DNA of 64,000 nt, from NCBI GenBank assembly GCA_938091165.1, contig CALKNK010000015.1:109206-173205 (forward strand). Direction: 5' to 3'. Both the position numbers and the translations under genes were made by a program. Within the stretch, counting starts at the first letter, position 1. The number at the start of each line of letters is the position of its first letter. Source of the DNA: an uncultured Ilumatobacter sp. GTDB lineage: Bacteria > Actinomycetota > Acidimicrobiia > Acidimicrobiales > Ilumatobacteraceae. Under the pieces are notes generated by a model that had not been told where the DNA came from, ran no database searches, and saw only the letters and a list, made by a program, of their open reading frames with translations. Below are positions 1 through 7,856 of the stretch, in pieces.

Positions 1-1182
1 GTCACGCCACTCGTTGGGATGCTGGCCCGACGGCTCGGCTGGGTTTACCTCCCGAATGATCGCACGGTGCACGACACGGCGCTGCCCGACATCGGTGGCC
101 TCGCAATGTACATCGGCTTCGTCGTCGCGTTTATGGCGGCTTGGTTGACTGGATTCCTCAACGTCTTGTTCGATAGCAACTCCGAACCGTGGGGTGTGCT
201 CATCGCAGCGACGATCATTTTTGTTGTCGGACTCATCGACGACGTCCGGGATATCTCTGCACCGGCGAAGGTGTTCGGCGCCGTTCTCGCGGGCGTTGTA
301 CTCGTCTATTTCGGTGTCGAGATGTTTGCGTTCCGCATACCGTTCTACGAAGGCGCGATTTTCCTTGATGAGTCGCTAAGCCCGCTGATCACTGTGCTGT
401 GGTTGGTTGGTATGAGTCAGGCGATCAATCTGATTGACGGTCTCGACGGACTTGCAGCGGGCATTGTCGGCATTGGAGCGGTTGCGTTCTTTCTCTACAG
501 CGAGCGCTTGGCGACGCTTGATTTGCTCGACACCGCCAACGTTGGACCTCTGTTAGCCGTCGTTGCAGCCGGTATCTGCTTTGGATTCTTGCCACATAAC
601 TTCAACCCTGCGCGCATCTTCATGGGCGACGGCGGTGCGCTACTACTCGGGCTCCTGATGGCGGTGTCTACCAGCGTGGTCGGTGGCCGCGTGGAGGTTG
701 GCGAGGAGTCGGTCGGCACGACGTACTTCTTCCTCGCACCGCTGGCGATCCCGCTTCTAATTTTGGGCGTACCAATTTTCGACACGCTCTTCGCAATCGT
801 CCGACGGGCTACGAGCGGACAGGGTCTTGCTTCGGCTGACAAGGGTCACTTGCATCATCGCCTTATGGAGATGGGCCACGGCCACCGACGAAGCGTCGTC
901 ATCCTTTGGACGTGGACGGCACTGCTCAGTGCTTTTGTTCTGTACCCAACGTTGACTGATCAGAACCCGACGTACTTACCGTTTGGTATCGCAGTGATTG
1001 GGATTGTCCTCTACACGGTGTTGCACCCCAGCGTGCGAGCCCGGCGGCGCGAGAACGGTACGCCGCCAAACGGTCTTGATCGGGCCGATGATGAGCAGAC
1101 GGTTGGGCACGAGCAACTTCAACTCGACGTGTCAGACGAGAACTTTCGCACACAGTTGCTGTCAGAGGAGCGCGACCACTAG
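1..1182 (+). CDS. wecA: WecA/TagO-type undecaprenyl-phosphate sugar-1-phosphate transferase (5' end outside window)
   Basis: Polytopic membrane enzyme of the MraY/WecA family, which transfers a HexNAc-1-phosphate from a UDP-sugar to the polyprenyl-phosphate carrier at the inner face of the membrane to start envelope glycan synthesis. The reading frame is open from base 1, and the text before the first Met (VTPLVG) already matches the family N-terminus, so the true start lies upstream. Visible motifs are the GG-LAMY loop, the Asp pair in the VGLIDDVRDI segment, the NLIDGLDGLAAG catalytic loop and the RIFMGDGGALLLG segment, followed by a His-rich cytosolic loop (HLHHRLMEMGHGHRR) typical of WecA rather than MraY. 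The position just before the atp operon is the same as for Rv1302 in Mycobacterium. The C-terminal 50 residues are hydrophilic. Confidence 0.9.
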   Translation, partial: VTPLVGMLARRLGWVYLPNDRTVHDTALPDIGGLAMYIGFVVAFMAAWLTGFLNVLFDSNSEPWGVLIAATIIFVVGLIDDVRDISAPAKVFGAVLAGVVLVYFGVEMFAFRIPFYEGAIFLDESLSPLITVLWLVGMSQAINLIDGLDGLAAGIVGIGAVAFFLYSERLATLDLLDTANVGPLLAVVAAGICFGFLPHNFNPARIFMGDGGALLLGLLMAVSTSVVGGRVEVGEESVGTTYFFLAPLAIPLLILGVPIFDTLFAIVRRATSGQGLASADKGHLHHRLMEMGHGHRRSVVILWTWTALLSAFVLYPTLTDQNPTYLPFGIAVIGIVLYTVLHPSVRARRRENGTPPNGLDRADDEQTVGHEQLQLDVSDENFRTQLLSEERDH

Positions 1183-1263
1183 GTTGTGCTCCCGTTCACA
1201 AGCTCCGATTCGATTCGAGTCTGACGCTGTGCCAAGACCCTCACCCTCAATGAACAAAGTTCC

Positions 1264-1566
1264 ATGAAGCTGATCCCCATTAACACGCAAAAACGCGTAA
1301 ATACCCAGGATTCCCTCGGTCACGGCATGGACGCCGTGATTATGTTGGTGCTTTTCATGCTTGCTGGCTTTGGACTCGATCGCCTTTTCGGCACCACGCC
1401 GCTCTTTATGATCGTGATGATTGTGTTCGGCGCAGTCGGCCTCTTCTTGAAGTTCAAATATCGCTACGAAGCACGCATGGACGAACTTGACGAACAGCGG
1501 CGCGCGCACACGACAGGAAATGCTGTTGCACAGGTAGCGCCTGTCGATCGGGAGGCCGCCGGATGA
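1264..1566 (+). CDS. AtpZ/AtpI-like small membrane protein, first gene of atp cluster
   Basis: A 100-residue protein with two predicted transmembrane helices (about residues 21-37 and 42-60) followed by a charged tail (KFKYRYEARMDELDEQRR). This topology is that of the AtpZ/AtpI family encoded ahead of many F1Fo operons. Members of the family have been linked to c-ring assembly or ion transport, but its role here is inferred only from position. The stop codon overlaps the ATG of the next gene (ATGA), indicating translational coupling. No strong Shine-Dalgarno is seen before the ATG at 1264. Confidence 0.75.
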   Translation: MKLIPINTQKRVNTQDSLGHGMDAVIMLVLFMLAGFGLDRLFGTTPLFMIVMIVFGAVGLFLKFKYRYEARMDELDEQRRAHTTGNAVAQVAPVDREAAG

Positions 1567-2033
1567 GTGCTACAGCGGGCGATGCATTAGCGACGCGGTT
1601 TGAGGGTCCCGCCCCCGAAGTGGCCGTGTCAACTGACATGATCAAACGGGGGTTTGTCGTTGCTCCGATCATCATCGCTATCTGCGGTGTGATCTGGGGT
1701 GCCAACGGAGCTTTCTCAAGTGCGTACGCCGTCGCGATCGTGCTGCTGAACTTCGCTCTCGCCGCCGTCATGATTGCTGGCGCTGCTCGAATATCGGTCG
1801 GATTGATGATGGCCGCTACTCTTTTCGGGTATCTGATTCGTCTCGCTTTGATCTTTTTCGCCGTGTGGATAGTGAAAGATGCTTCTTGGATTTCACTTCC
1901 GGCGCTCGGATCGACCATCATCGTGACGCACCTTGGTCTCCTCTTTTGGGAGATGAAGTACGTCGCACTCTCGCTTTCACAACCGGGTCTGAAAACAGAT
2001 GTCCCGCAAGTGAGCCGCGACCACACAATCTGA
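1563..2033 (+). CDS. atpI: ATP synthase protein I-like (AtpI) membrane protein
   Basis: A 156-residue protein with four hydrophobic segments (about residues 32-49, 54-76, 82-103 and 108-127), matching the ATP synthase I / UncI architecture. The gene starts in a 4-bp overlap with the preceding AtpZ-like gene and lies 47 bp before atpB. Its position matches the hypothetical membrane gene between wecA and atpB in mycobacteria. The family is thought to help c-ring assembly. The sequence is poorly conserved, so the call rests mainly on topology and context. Confidence 0.75.
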   Translation: MSATAGDALATRFEGPAPEVAVSTDMIKRGFVVAPIIIAICGVIWGANGAFSSAYAVAIVLLNFALAAVMIAGAARISVGLMMAATLFGYLIRLALIFFAVWIVKDASWISLPALGSTIIVTHLGLLFWEMKYVALSLSQPGLKTDVPQVSRDHTI

Positions 2034-2080
2034 CCTATCCTCTCTCCCGCTGAACTCCCAAGACTGAAACGGAAATCAAC

Positions 2081-2860
2081 GTGCTCGCTGAACGTGGCCT
2101 CGTCTTCCCTCCCATCAATGAAATCCTTCGATGGCAGGACATCTTCCCGTCCTTTAACAAGGTTGCCCTCATCGCCGTCGCTTCGGCGCTAATCGGCATG
2201 GCGTTGTTCGTGCTCGCAGCTCGTGCTGACGCTAAAAAAGCGCCGACCGGTGCACGCAACCTTGCAGAAACCACGGTCGAATTCATCGAAGAAGGCATTG
2301 TGATGCAGACCCTGGGCAAGCAGGGTCTCGGATGGACTCCATTTCTCCTCAGTCTCTTTATCTTCATCTTCCTCTGCAACATTCCTGGCGTGATCCCGAT
2401 TCTCCAGATGCCCGCCACGGCCCGTATGGCGATTCCGCTGGCGCTGTCGCTGCTGGTTTGGGTGTTGTTCATCGGCACCGGCCTCAAGCACCAAGGCGCT
2501 AAGTACTTTGGACACCTCCTGTGGCCTCCTGGCGTTCCCACGCCCCTTAAGCCGCTTGTCGGCGGCATCGAGTTCGTATCGACGATTTTCATCACACCGT
2601 TCAGCCTCACCGTCCGATTGATGGCGAATATGATGGCTGGACACATTCTGCTCGTCACCTTCGGTCTGTTGACCGAGGCCTTGGTGACAGCGGAAACCCA
2701 GCAGATCCTGCTGGTCCCAACGAGCATTTTGCCGTTCTTTATGTTGATCTTTCTGACTGGTTTCGAGATCCTCGTAGCATTTCTTCAGGCCTACATCTTC
2801 ACGATCCTCGCCGCCGTCTACTTCAGCAACTCAACTGCCGGTCACGGCGAAGAACACTGA
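2081..2860 (+). CDS. atpB: F1Fo ATP synthase subunit a
   Basis: Stator channel subunit of Fo that passes protons to and from the c-ring. It has 259 residues with multiple transmembrane helices. The essential Arg of the fifth helix is seen at about residue 179 in TPFSLTVRLMANMMAGH, and the C-terminal helix FEILVAFLQAYIFTIL is typical. The start is a GTG at 2081, giving an N-terminus (MLAERGLVFPPINEI) of normal subunit a character. The ribosome binding site is weak (cggaaa). First structural gene of the canonical order a-c-b-b'-delta-alpha-gamma-beta-epsilon. Confidence 0.95.
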   Translation: MLAERGLVFPPINEILRWQDIFPSFNKVALIAVASALIGMALFVLAARADAKKAPTGARNLAETTVEFIEEGIVMQTLGKQGLGWTPFLLSLFIFIFLCNIPGVIPILQMPATARMAIPLALSLLVWVLFIGTGLKHQGAKYFGHLLWPPGVPTPLKPLVGGIEFVSTIFITPFSLTVRLMANMMAGHILLVTFGLLTEALVTAETQQILLVPTSILPFFMLIFLTGFEILVAFLQAYIFTILAAVYFSNSTAGHGEEH

Positions 2861-2920
2861 TCCGACCGGATCAACCGATCTCCCACTCATCTCAGAAAGC
2901 ACACAGGAGAAAACACCATC

Positions 2921-3202
2921 ATGGAAGCACTCAGCGCACTCGTCGCAGCCGAAGAAGCCGGCGCATTTGACCCCGAGGCAAAGAACATTGCGGCAGCAAC
3001 CAATGCCGGTCTGGCCTACGGCCTCGCCGCCATCGGTCCCGGCATCGGCATCGGCTACCTCGTCGGCAAGTCCGTCGAAGCAATGGCCCGTCAGCCCGAA
3101 GCGGCGGGCATGGTGCGTACCACCATGTTCCTCGGCATTGCCTTCACCGAAGCCCTCGCCCTCATCGGGTTCGTGGTCTTCATCCTGGTGAAGTTCGCCT
3201 GA
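2921..3202 (+). CDS. atpE: F1Fo ATP synthase subunit c
   Basis: Proteolipid of the rotor ring. The 93 residues form two hydrophobic helices joined by the polar loop ARQPE (about residues 56-60). The ion-binding carboxylate is Glu77 in FTEALALIG. The residue after it is Ala rather than Ser or Thr and the first helix is Gly-rich, so the sodium-type signature is absent and proton coupling is inferred. There is a hydrophilic N-terminal stretch of about 25 residues before helix 1, longer than in E. coli. A Shine-Dalgarno (caggaga) precedes the ATG at a normal distance. Confidence 0.96.
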   Translation: MEALSALVAAEEAGAFDPEAKNIAAATNAGLAYGLAAIGPGIGIGYLVGKSVEAMARQPEAAGMVRTTMFLGIAFTEALALIGFVVFILVKFA

Positions 3203-3254
3203 GCGAACTCCCCAGACATTTGGTCCAATTCACTCATCAACGCAAGGAGTCGAC

Positions 3255-3878
3255 GTGCTGACAGCAGTCGTCACAACTTCGCACACAGGAAGCATCGTTC
3301 AGGTCAACCTGATTGAAGCCGACACGTGTGAGCGCACCGATCTTCCCGAGGGCGAAAACATTTTCCCGGTCGGAAGTGAGATGTGTCCCGAACTCATCCC
3401 GATCGCCCCGGAGGGCAAAGAAGTCATTTGGGGTTTCGGTGCATTCGTGGTGCTGGCCATCGTGCTGCGCTACTTCCTGTTCCCGAAAGTCCGGGCCGGA
3501 ATGACTGCGCGCTACGACAGCATCCAAGGCGACTTCGAGAAGGCCGAGACGCTCACTGCGTCCGCCCGGGCCGAAGTTGCTGAGTACGACGCCCAGGTCG
3601 CTTCGGTTCGCGCCGACGCCCAGGGGCGTGTGGACGCAGCTCGGGCCACGCTCGAAGGTGAGCGCAACGAACAACTCACAGCCGTTAATGCACGCATCGC
3701 AGAAAAGCGAGCAGCCGCAGCCGCAGAGGTTGAAGCGGCACGCCAAGCAGCGAGTTCGCAGGTTGCCGCAGCGGTTTCCGACGTTGCTGCCCGAGCGGGA
3801 GAACTCGCTGCAGGCAAAGCGCCCAGTGCAGACGTCGTAGCCGCCGCAGTCGATGCGGCAATGGGAGCAAACGTATGA
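3255..3878 (+). CDS. atpF: F1Fo ATP synthase subunit b
   Basis: Peripheral-stalk subunit, 207 residues, with one transmembrane helix at about residues 56-74 followed by a long Ala/Glu-rich coiled coil that contacts F1. The start is GTG at 3255 with a strong Shine-Dalgarno (aaggag) at 3244-3249. A polar N-terminal extension of about 50 residues precedes the helix, which is unusual for subunit b. It is followed with a 4-bp overlap by a second b-type gene, so the stalk is likely a b/b' heterodimer. Confidence 0.92.
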   Translation: MLTAVVTTSHTGSIVQVNLIEADTCERTDLPEGENIFPVGSEMCPELIPIAPEGKEVIWGFGAFVVLAIVLRYFLFPKVRAGMTARYDSIQGDFEKAETLTASARAEVAEYDAQVASVRADAQGRVDAARATLEGERNEQLTAVNARIAEKRAAAAAEVEAARQAASSQVAAAVSDVAARAGELAAGKAPSADVVAAAVDAAMGANV

Positions 3879-4444
3879 GCCTGATCGCTGCAGTCAACGC
3901 TTTCATCGCAGCCGAGTCCGTCCCGAACGACGGTGTTGGATCAACGTCACTGCATCCGATTCTGCCGCCCACAGGCGAAATGATCATCGGTTCACTGGCA
4001 TCGATCATCGTATTTGGTGCGCTCTTCAAGTTCGCCGGACCGACAATCAAGAAGAGTTTCTCGGACCGCACAGCTCGAATCCAGAAAGAACTCGATGACT
4101 CCGCTGCCGCAGCGGCGGCCGCTGAAGCCGAAGCGGTGCGCATCCGCTCCGCTAAGGGCGACATCGACGCCGAGCGCAGCCGGCTCTATGCCGACGCCGA
4201 TGCCCAAGCTGAAGCGCTCCTCGCGGACGGCAGGGAACGCCTTGAAGCCGAAATGGCTGACATTGAGGCCCGGGCCGAAGCCGAACTGGCCTCAGCCGCT
4301 GGTCGCAGCGGCGACGAACTCCGTGCTGAGATCGCACGATATTCATCGAGCGCGATCGACAGTGTCGTCAACGGTACCCTCGACGACGCCGCACAACAGG
4401 ATCTCATCGAGGGATTCATCACACGAGTGGGGGCTTCTTCATGA
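3875..4444 (+). CDS. atpF: F1Fo ATP synthase second b-type subunit (b')
   Basis: 189 residues with the same architecture as the preceding gene. A polar N-terminus of about 35 residues is followed by a transmembrane helix (about 36-53) and then a long Ala/Glu/Arg coiled coil ending in the FITRVGASS tail. ATGA overlaps with both the upstream b gene and the downstream delta gene suggest stoichiometric translation. Paralogous b and b' genes are well known in cyanobacteria and alphaproteobacteria. Mycobacteria instead carry b plus a b-delta fusion, so this arrangement differs from the familiar actinobacterial one. Which copy should be called b and which b' cannot be settled by eye. Confidence 0.88.
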   Translation: MSLIAAVNAFIAAESVPNDGVGSTSLHPILPPTGEMIIGSLASIIVFGALFKFAGPTIKKSFSDRTARIQKELDDSAAAAAAAEAEAVRIRSAKGDIDAERSRLYADADAQAEALLADGRERLEAEMADIEARAEAELASAAGRSGDELRAEIARYSSSAIDSVVNGTLDDAAQQDLIEGFITRVGASS

Positions 4445-4968
4445 GCGACGCACGCATCCAAGGCTACGCCCGAGCACTCTTCGAGATCGCCCGCGCTGAG
4501 GGCACCCTCGACGAAGTCGAAGACGAGTTGTTCCGTTTTGCTCGCTCCTATGAGTCGAGTGATGAACTCCGCAACGCTCTCACCGACGACCAGGTGCCCG
4601 CCGAAAAGCGCCAGGCCATAGTCGAAGATTTGCTCGGCGGCAAGGCCACAAGCACCACAACACAGTTGGTGTCGATGGTTGTTGGCTCGGGACGCGGGCG
4701 CGAGCTTCCGGCCATCGTCGATCAACTCGTCGAACGTGCAGCTGGCTCGAAATTTCTCACAGTCGCCGAAGTTCGCACGGCTGTAGCGCTTTCCGACGAC
4801 CAGCAAGCACGACTTAGAGCGGCGCTTGAGAATGCCACGGGCACGAGCATCAGCCTGAAAGCCGTCGTTGACCCCACCGTCATCGGGGGTGTCGTGGCCA
4901 CTATTGGTGACACCGTCATCGATGACACCGTTCGTACTCGCATCGACCAGCTGAAGAGCCGGCTCTAA
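4441..4968 (+). CDS. atpH: F1Fo ATP synthase subunit delta
   Basis: 175-residue delta (OSCP) subunit that joins the peripheral stalk to the top of F1. It begins with the family N-terminal helix (IQGYARALFEIARAEG) and ends with the typical C-terminal region (VDPTVIGGVVATIGDTVIDDTVRTRIDQL). Length is normal for a stand-alone delta, with no b-domain fusion. It overlaps b' by 4 bp and is 56 bp from atpA. Confidence 0.95.
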   Translation: MSDARIQGYARALFEIARAEGTLDEVEDELFRFARSYESSDELRNALTDDQVPAEKRQAIVEDLLGGKATSTTTQLVSMVVGSGRGRELPAIVDQLVERAAGSKFLTVAEVRTAVALSDDQQARLRAALENATGTSISLKAVVDPTVIGGVVATIGDTVIDDTVRTRIDQLKSRL

Positions 4969-5024
4969 GAGCCGACCTGAAAGCCGCACGACCACTCATT
5001 TGCTGACTGTTAGGGATTATCAGA

Positions 5025-6620
5025 ATGGCTGAACTCACCATCTCCGCCGCCGACATCGCATCGGCGCTCAAGAAGAACCTCGAAGGCTTCGAGCCATCAC
5101 TCGAGGCCCGCACCGTCGGACGCGTCGCCGAAGTCGGCGACGGCATCGCACGCGTTTCCGGACTTCCCGATGCTGCCGTCAACGAACTCCTTGAGTTCGA
5201 AGACGGCTCTGTCGGTCTCGCCCTCAACCTTGACGAATCGTCGATCGGCGCAGTTGTGCTCGGCGACGTCGACAAGATCGAAGAAGGCCAGACCGTCAAG
5301 GCCACTGGCAGCATTTTGTCGATGCCGGTCGGCGACGGCATGCTTGGTCGAGTAGTCAACGCTCTCGGCGAACCCGTAGACGGAGCAGGCGAACTCGCTG
5401 GCACACAGCAGCGTCGCATGGAAATCCAGGCACCGGGCATCCTCGGCCGCCAGCCAGTGCACGAGCCGCTGCAAACCGGCATCAAGTCCATTGACGCCAT
5501 GACTCCGATCGGTCGCGGTCAGCGCGAGCTGATCATCGGTGACCGCAAGACCGGCAAGACCGCTGTTGCGATTGACACCATCCTGAATCAGAAGGGTCTG
5601 GGCGTAAAGTGCATCTACGTTGCCATCGGACAGAAAGGCTCAACCGTCGCACAGACTGTTGACACCCTCCGCCAGGCCGGCGCTATGGAGTACACGGTCG
5701 TCGTAACTGCTCCTGCGGCGGATTCGGCGCCGTTCAAGTACCTTGCGCCCTACGCCGGTGCCGCGATTGGCCAGCATTGGATGGACGGCGGCGAGCACGC
5801 CCTCATCGTCTATGACGACCTATCCAAGCAGGCTGACGCCTATCGTCAACTGTCGCTTCTTCTGCGTCGTCCACCCGGTCGTGAGGCGTACCCCGGTGAC
5901 GTGTTCTACCTGCACTCCCGCCTCCTTGAGCGCAGCGCCAAGCTGTCCGATGAGAACGGTGCAGGTTCTTTGACTGCGCTGCCGATCATCGAGACTAAGG
6001 CTGGTGATGTTTCGGCGTTTATCCCGACCAACGTGATTTCAATCACCGACGGCCAGGTCTTCTTGCAGGACAACCTCTTCAAGTCGGGTGTGCGCCCCGC
6101 GGTCGACGTGGGCATCTCGGTGTCTCGTGTTGGCTCGGCGGCTCAGACCAAGTCGATGAAGGGTGTCGCCGGAACCCTGAAGCTCGACCTCGCACAGTTC
6201 CGCGAACTTGAGGCCTTCGCCACATTCGGCTCCGAACTCGACGCAATCTCCAAGGCCCAACTCGAGCGCGGCTACCGCCTCGTTGAACTTCTAAAGCAAC
6301 CGCTCAACAGCCCGATGCCTGTCCAGGATCAGGTTGTTTCGTTGTTCGCTGGCACCAAGGGCTATCTCGACGATCTGCCTGTTTCTGACGTGCAGCGCTT
6401 CGAGTCTGAGCTGCTCGACTTCATGCGGTCCAACCACGGCGGTCTGATGGACGAGCTCAAGACTCAGAAAATCCCTGACTCGCTTGCAGCGGCGGTGGAT
6501 GCCTTCAAAGCTCAGTTCGCCGTATCCGGTGATGTTGCAGGCAACGCGGTTGACCCTTCGTCGGTTGACGCGGACGAACTGGGCGATGCTGAGTCAAACA
6601 AGACGCTGGCGACCGAATAA
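5025..6620 (+). CDS. atpA: F1Fo ATP synthase subunit alpha
   Basis: Non-catalytic nucleotide-binding subunit of the F1 hexamer, 531 residues. The P-loop GDRKTGKT is at about 172-179, and VGRVAEVGDGIARVSGL marks the N-terminal beta barrel. After the normal end of the family (near residue 500) there is an acidic extension of about 30 residues (AVDPSSVDADELGDAESNK). Mycobacterial alpha subunits also carry a C-terminal extension that suppresses ATP hydrolysis, so a similar regulatory role is possible but only inferred. Confidence 0.97.
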   Translation: MAELTISAADIASALKKNLEGFEPSLEARTVGRVAEVGDGIARVSGLPDAAVNELLEFEDGSVGLALNLDESSIGAVVLGDVDKIEEGQTVKATGSILSMPVGDGMLGRVVNALGEPVDGAGELAGTQQRRMEIQAPGILGRQPVHEPLQTGIKSIDAMTPIGRGQRELIIGDRKTGKTAVAIDTILNQKGLGVKCIYVAIGQKGSTVAQTVDTLRQAGAMEYTVVVTAPAADSAPFKYLAPYAGAAIGQHWMDGGEHALIVYDDLSKQADAYRQLSLLLRRPPGREAYPGDVFYLHSRLLERSAKLSDENGAGSLTALPIIETKAGDVSAFIPTNVISITDGQVFLQDNLFKSGVRPAVDVGISVSRVGSAAQTKSMKGVAGTLKLDLAQFRELEAFATFGSELDAISKAQLERGYRLVELLKQPLNSPMPVQDQVVSLFAGTKGYLDDLPVSDVQRFESELLDFMRSNHGGLMDELKTQKIPDSLAAAVDAFKAQFAVSGDVAGNAVDPSSVDADELGDAESNKTLATE

Positions 6621-6772
6621 ATCCGCTGGCCTATCGATACCGACGACGATCGAAAGATAACCATGTTAACGACTTGCGCACTGGGCGCTGAGGGAAACGC
6701 CAGCGATAAAGCTGCCACCTTTGGCGACCAGATTTGGCCGCAGCAGCGTGGTCTGAACCGGAGGGATTCATA

Positions 6773-7765
6773 ATGGCCGGTGGAACAGAACGGATCTTGC
6801 GTGGCCGCATTAAGGCAATGCAGTCCACGAAGAAGATCACGCGCGCTATGGAGCTGATTGCTGGCTCGCGCATCGTGAAGGCCCAGCAGCGAGTGCAAGC
6901 CGCCGTCCCGTATTCCGAGCAGATCACCGAAGTGGTCAAGGATCTCGCAGCTGCCGGAGCTTCAAACGACGTCCCCATGCTCGCGGGGCGTGACGAGGTC
7001 AAAACCACCTGTTACGTGGCGATCACCGCCGACCGTGGTCTGTGCGGCGGATACAACGCCGGTGTGCAGCGTGCAACCGAGGGCGAAGTCAAAGCCGACG
7101 TACTCGCCGGCAAGGGCTACACCATTGTTCCTGTCGGTAAAAAAGCCGAGGGCTACTTCCGCTTCCGCGATTACCAATTGAGCCAGTCTTTCATGGGCTT
7201 CAGCGACCAGCCGAGCTACGAAGATGCCCGTCACATCGGTGAATACGTCGTCGATCTGTTTATCTCAGGTCAAGTCGACAAGGTCGAACTTGTCTACACC
7301 CGCTTCATCACTGCTGGTAATCAGGAAGTTGTGTTGCGTCCACTCGTTCCGTTGTCGGCCGACACGGTCGCCGGCGGAGACGGCAAGGCCGGCAGCTCCG
7401 ATGGCTCGGGTGGCGACTATGAATTCGAACCCGACCCGACTGAGATTCTCGACTCGCTACTGCCGCGCTATGTCGAAGCACGTATTTACGCAGCACTGTT
7501 GAACGCTGCTGCATCTGAGCATGCTTTTCGCCAACGGGCGATGAAGTCGGCCACCGACAATGCGGAAGAATTGATCAACAGCCTCAGCATCGTGATGAAC
7601 CGTGCTCGTCAGGCGTCGATCACCTCGGAGATCATGGAAATCGTCGGCGGCGCAGCAGCCCTTGACGGCGGAGATGCCACACACGGCTACGTCGACATGG
7701 GCGACGACTACTTCGGTCAGCAACTTGAAGAACTCGAAAACGCCTCGGGTGGCTCATCCGCTTAA
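6773..7765 (+). CDS. atpG: F1Fo ATP synthase subunit gamma with unusual C-terminal extension
   Basis: Central rotor shaft of F1. The start at 6773 (MAGGTERILRGRIKAM) is preferred over the upstream ATG at 6734 because ccggaggg lies 8 bp before it and the family N-terminus begins there. At 330 residues it is longer than usual (about 285-305). A Gly/Ser/Asp-rich insert (around residues 205-220) resembles the insertion known in mycobacterial gamma. The conserved terminal helix (EIMEIVGGAAAL) is followed by 33 further acidic residues, although gamma normally stops about here inside the alpha3-beta3 cylinder. Confidence 0.95.
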   Translation: MAGGTERILRGRIKAMQSTKKITRAMELIAGSRIVKAQQRVQAAVPYSEQITEVVKDLAAAGASNDVPMLAGRDEVKTTCYVAITADRGLCGGYNAGVQRATEGEVKADVLAGKGYTIVPVGKKAEGYFRFRDYQLSQSFMGFSDQPSYEDARHIGEYVVDLFISGQVDKVELVYTRFITAGNQEVVLRPLVPLSADTVAGGDGKAGSSDGSGGDYEFEPDPTEILDSLLPRYVEARIYAALLNAAASEHAFRQRAMKSATDNAEELINSLSIVMNRARQASITSEIMEIVGGAAALDGGDATHGYVDMGDDYFGQQLEELENASGGSSA

Positions 7766-7856
7766 CGCTCTGCCCAACAAGATTCACGACGCCAAGATCT
7801 GAACGATCCATCGGTTGGATCACTGTGAAGACCACACACCAGGAGAAACCAAAGTC

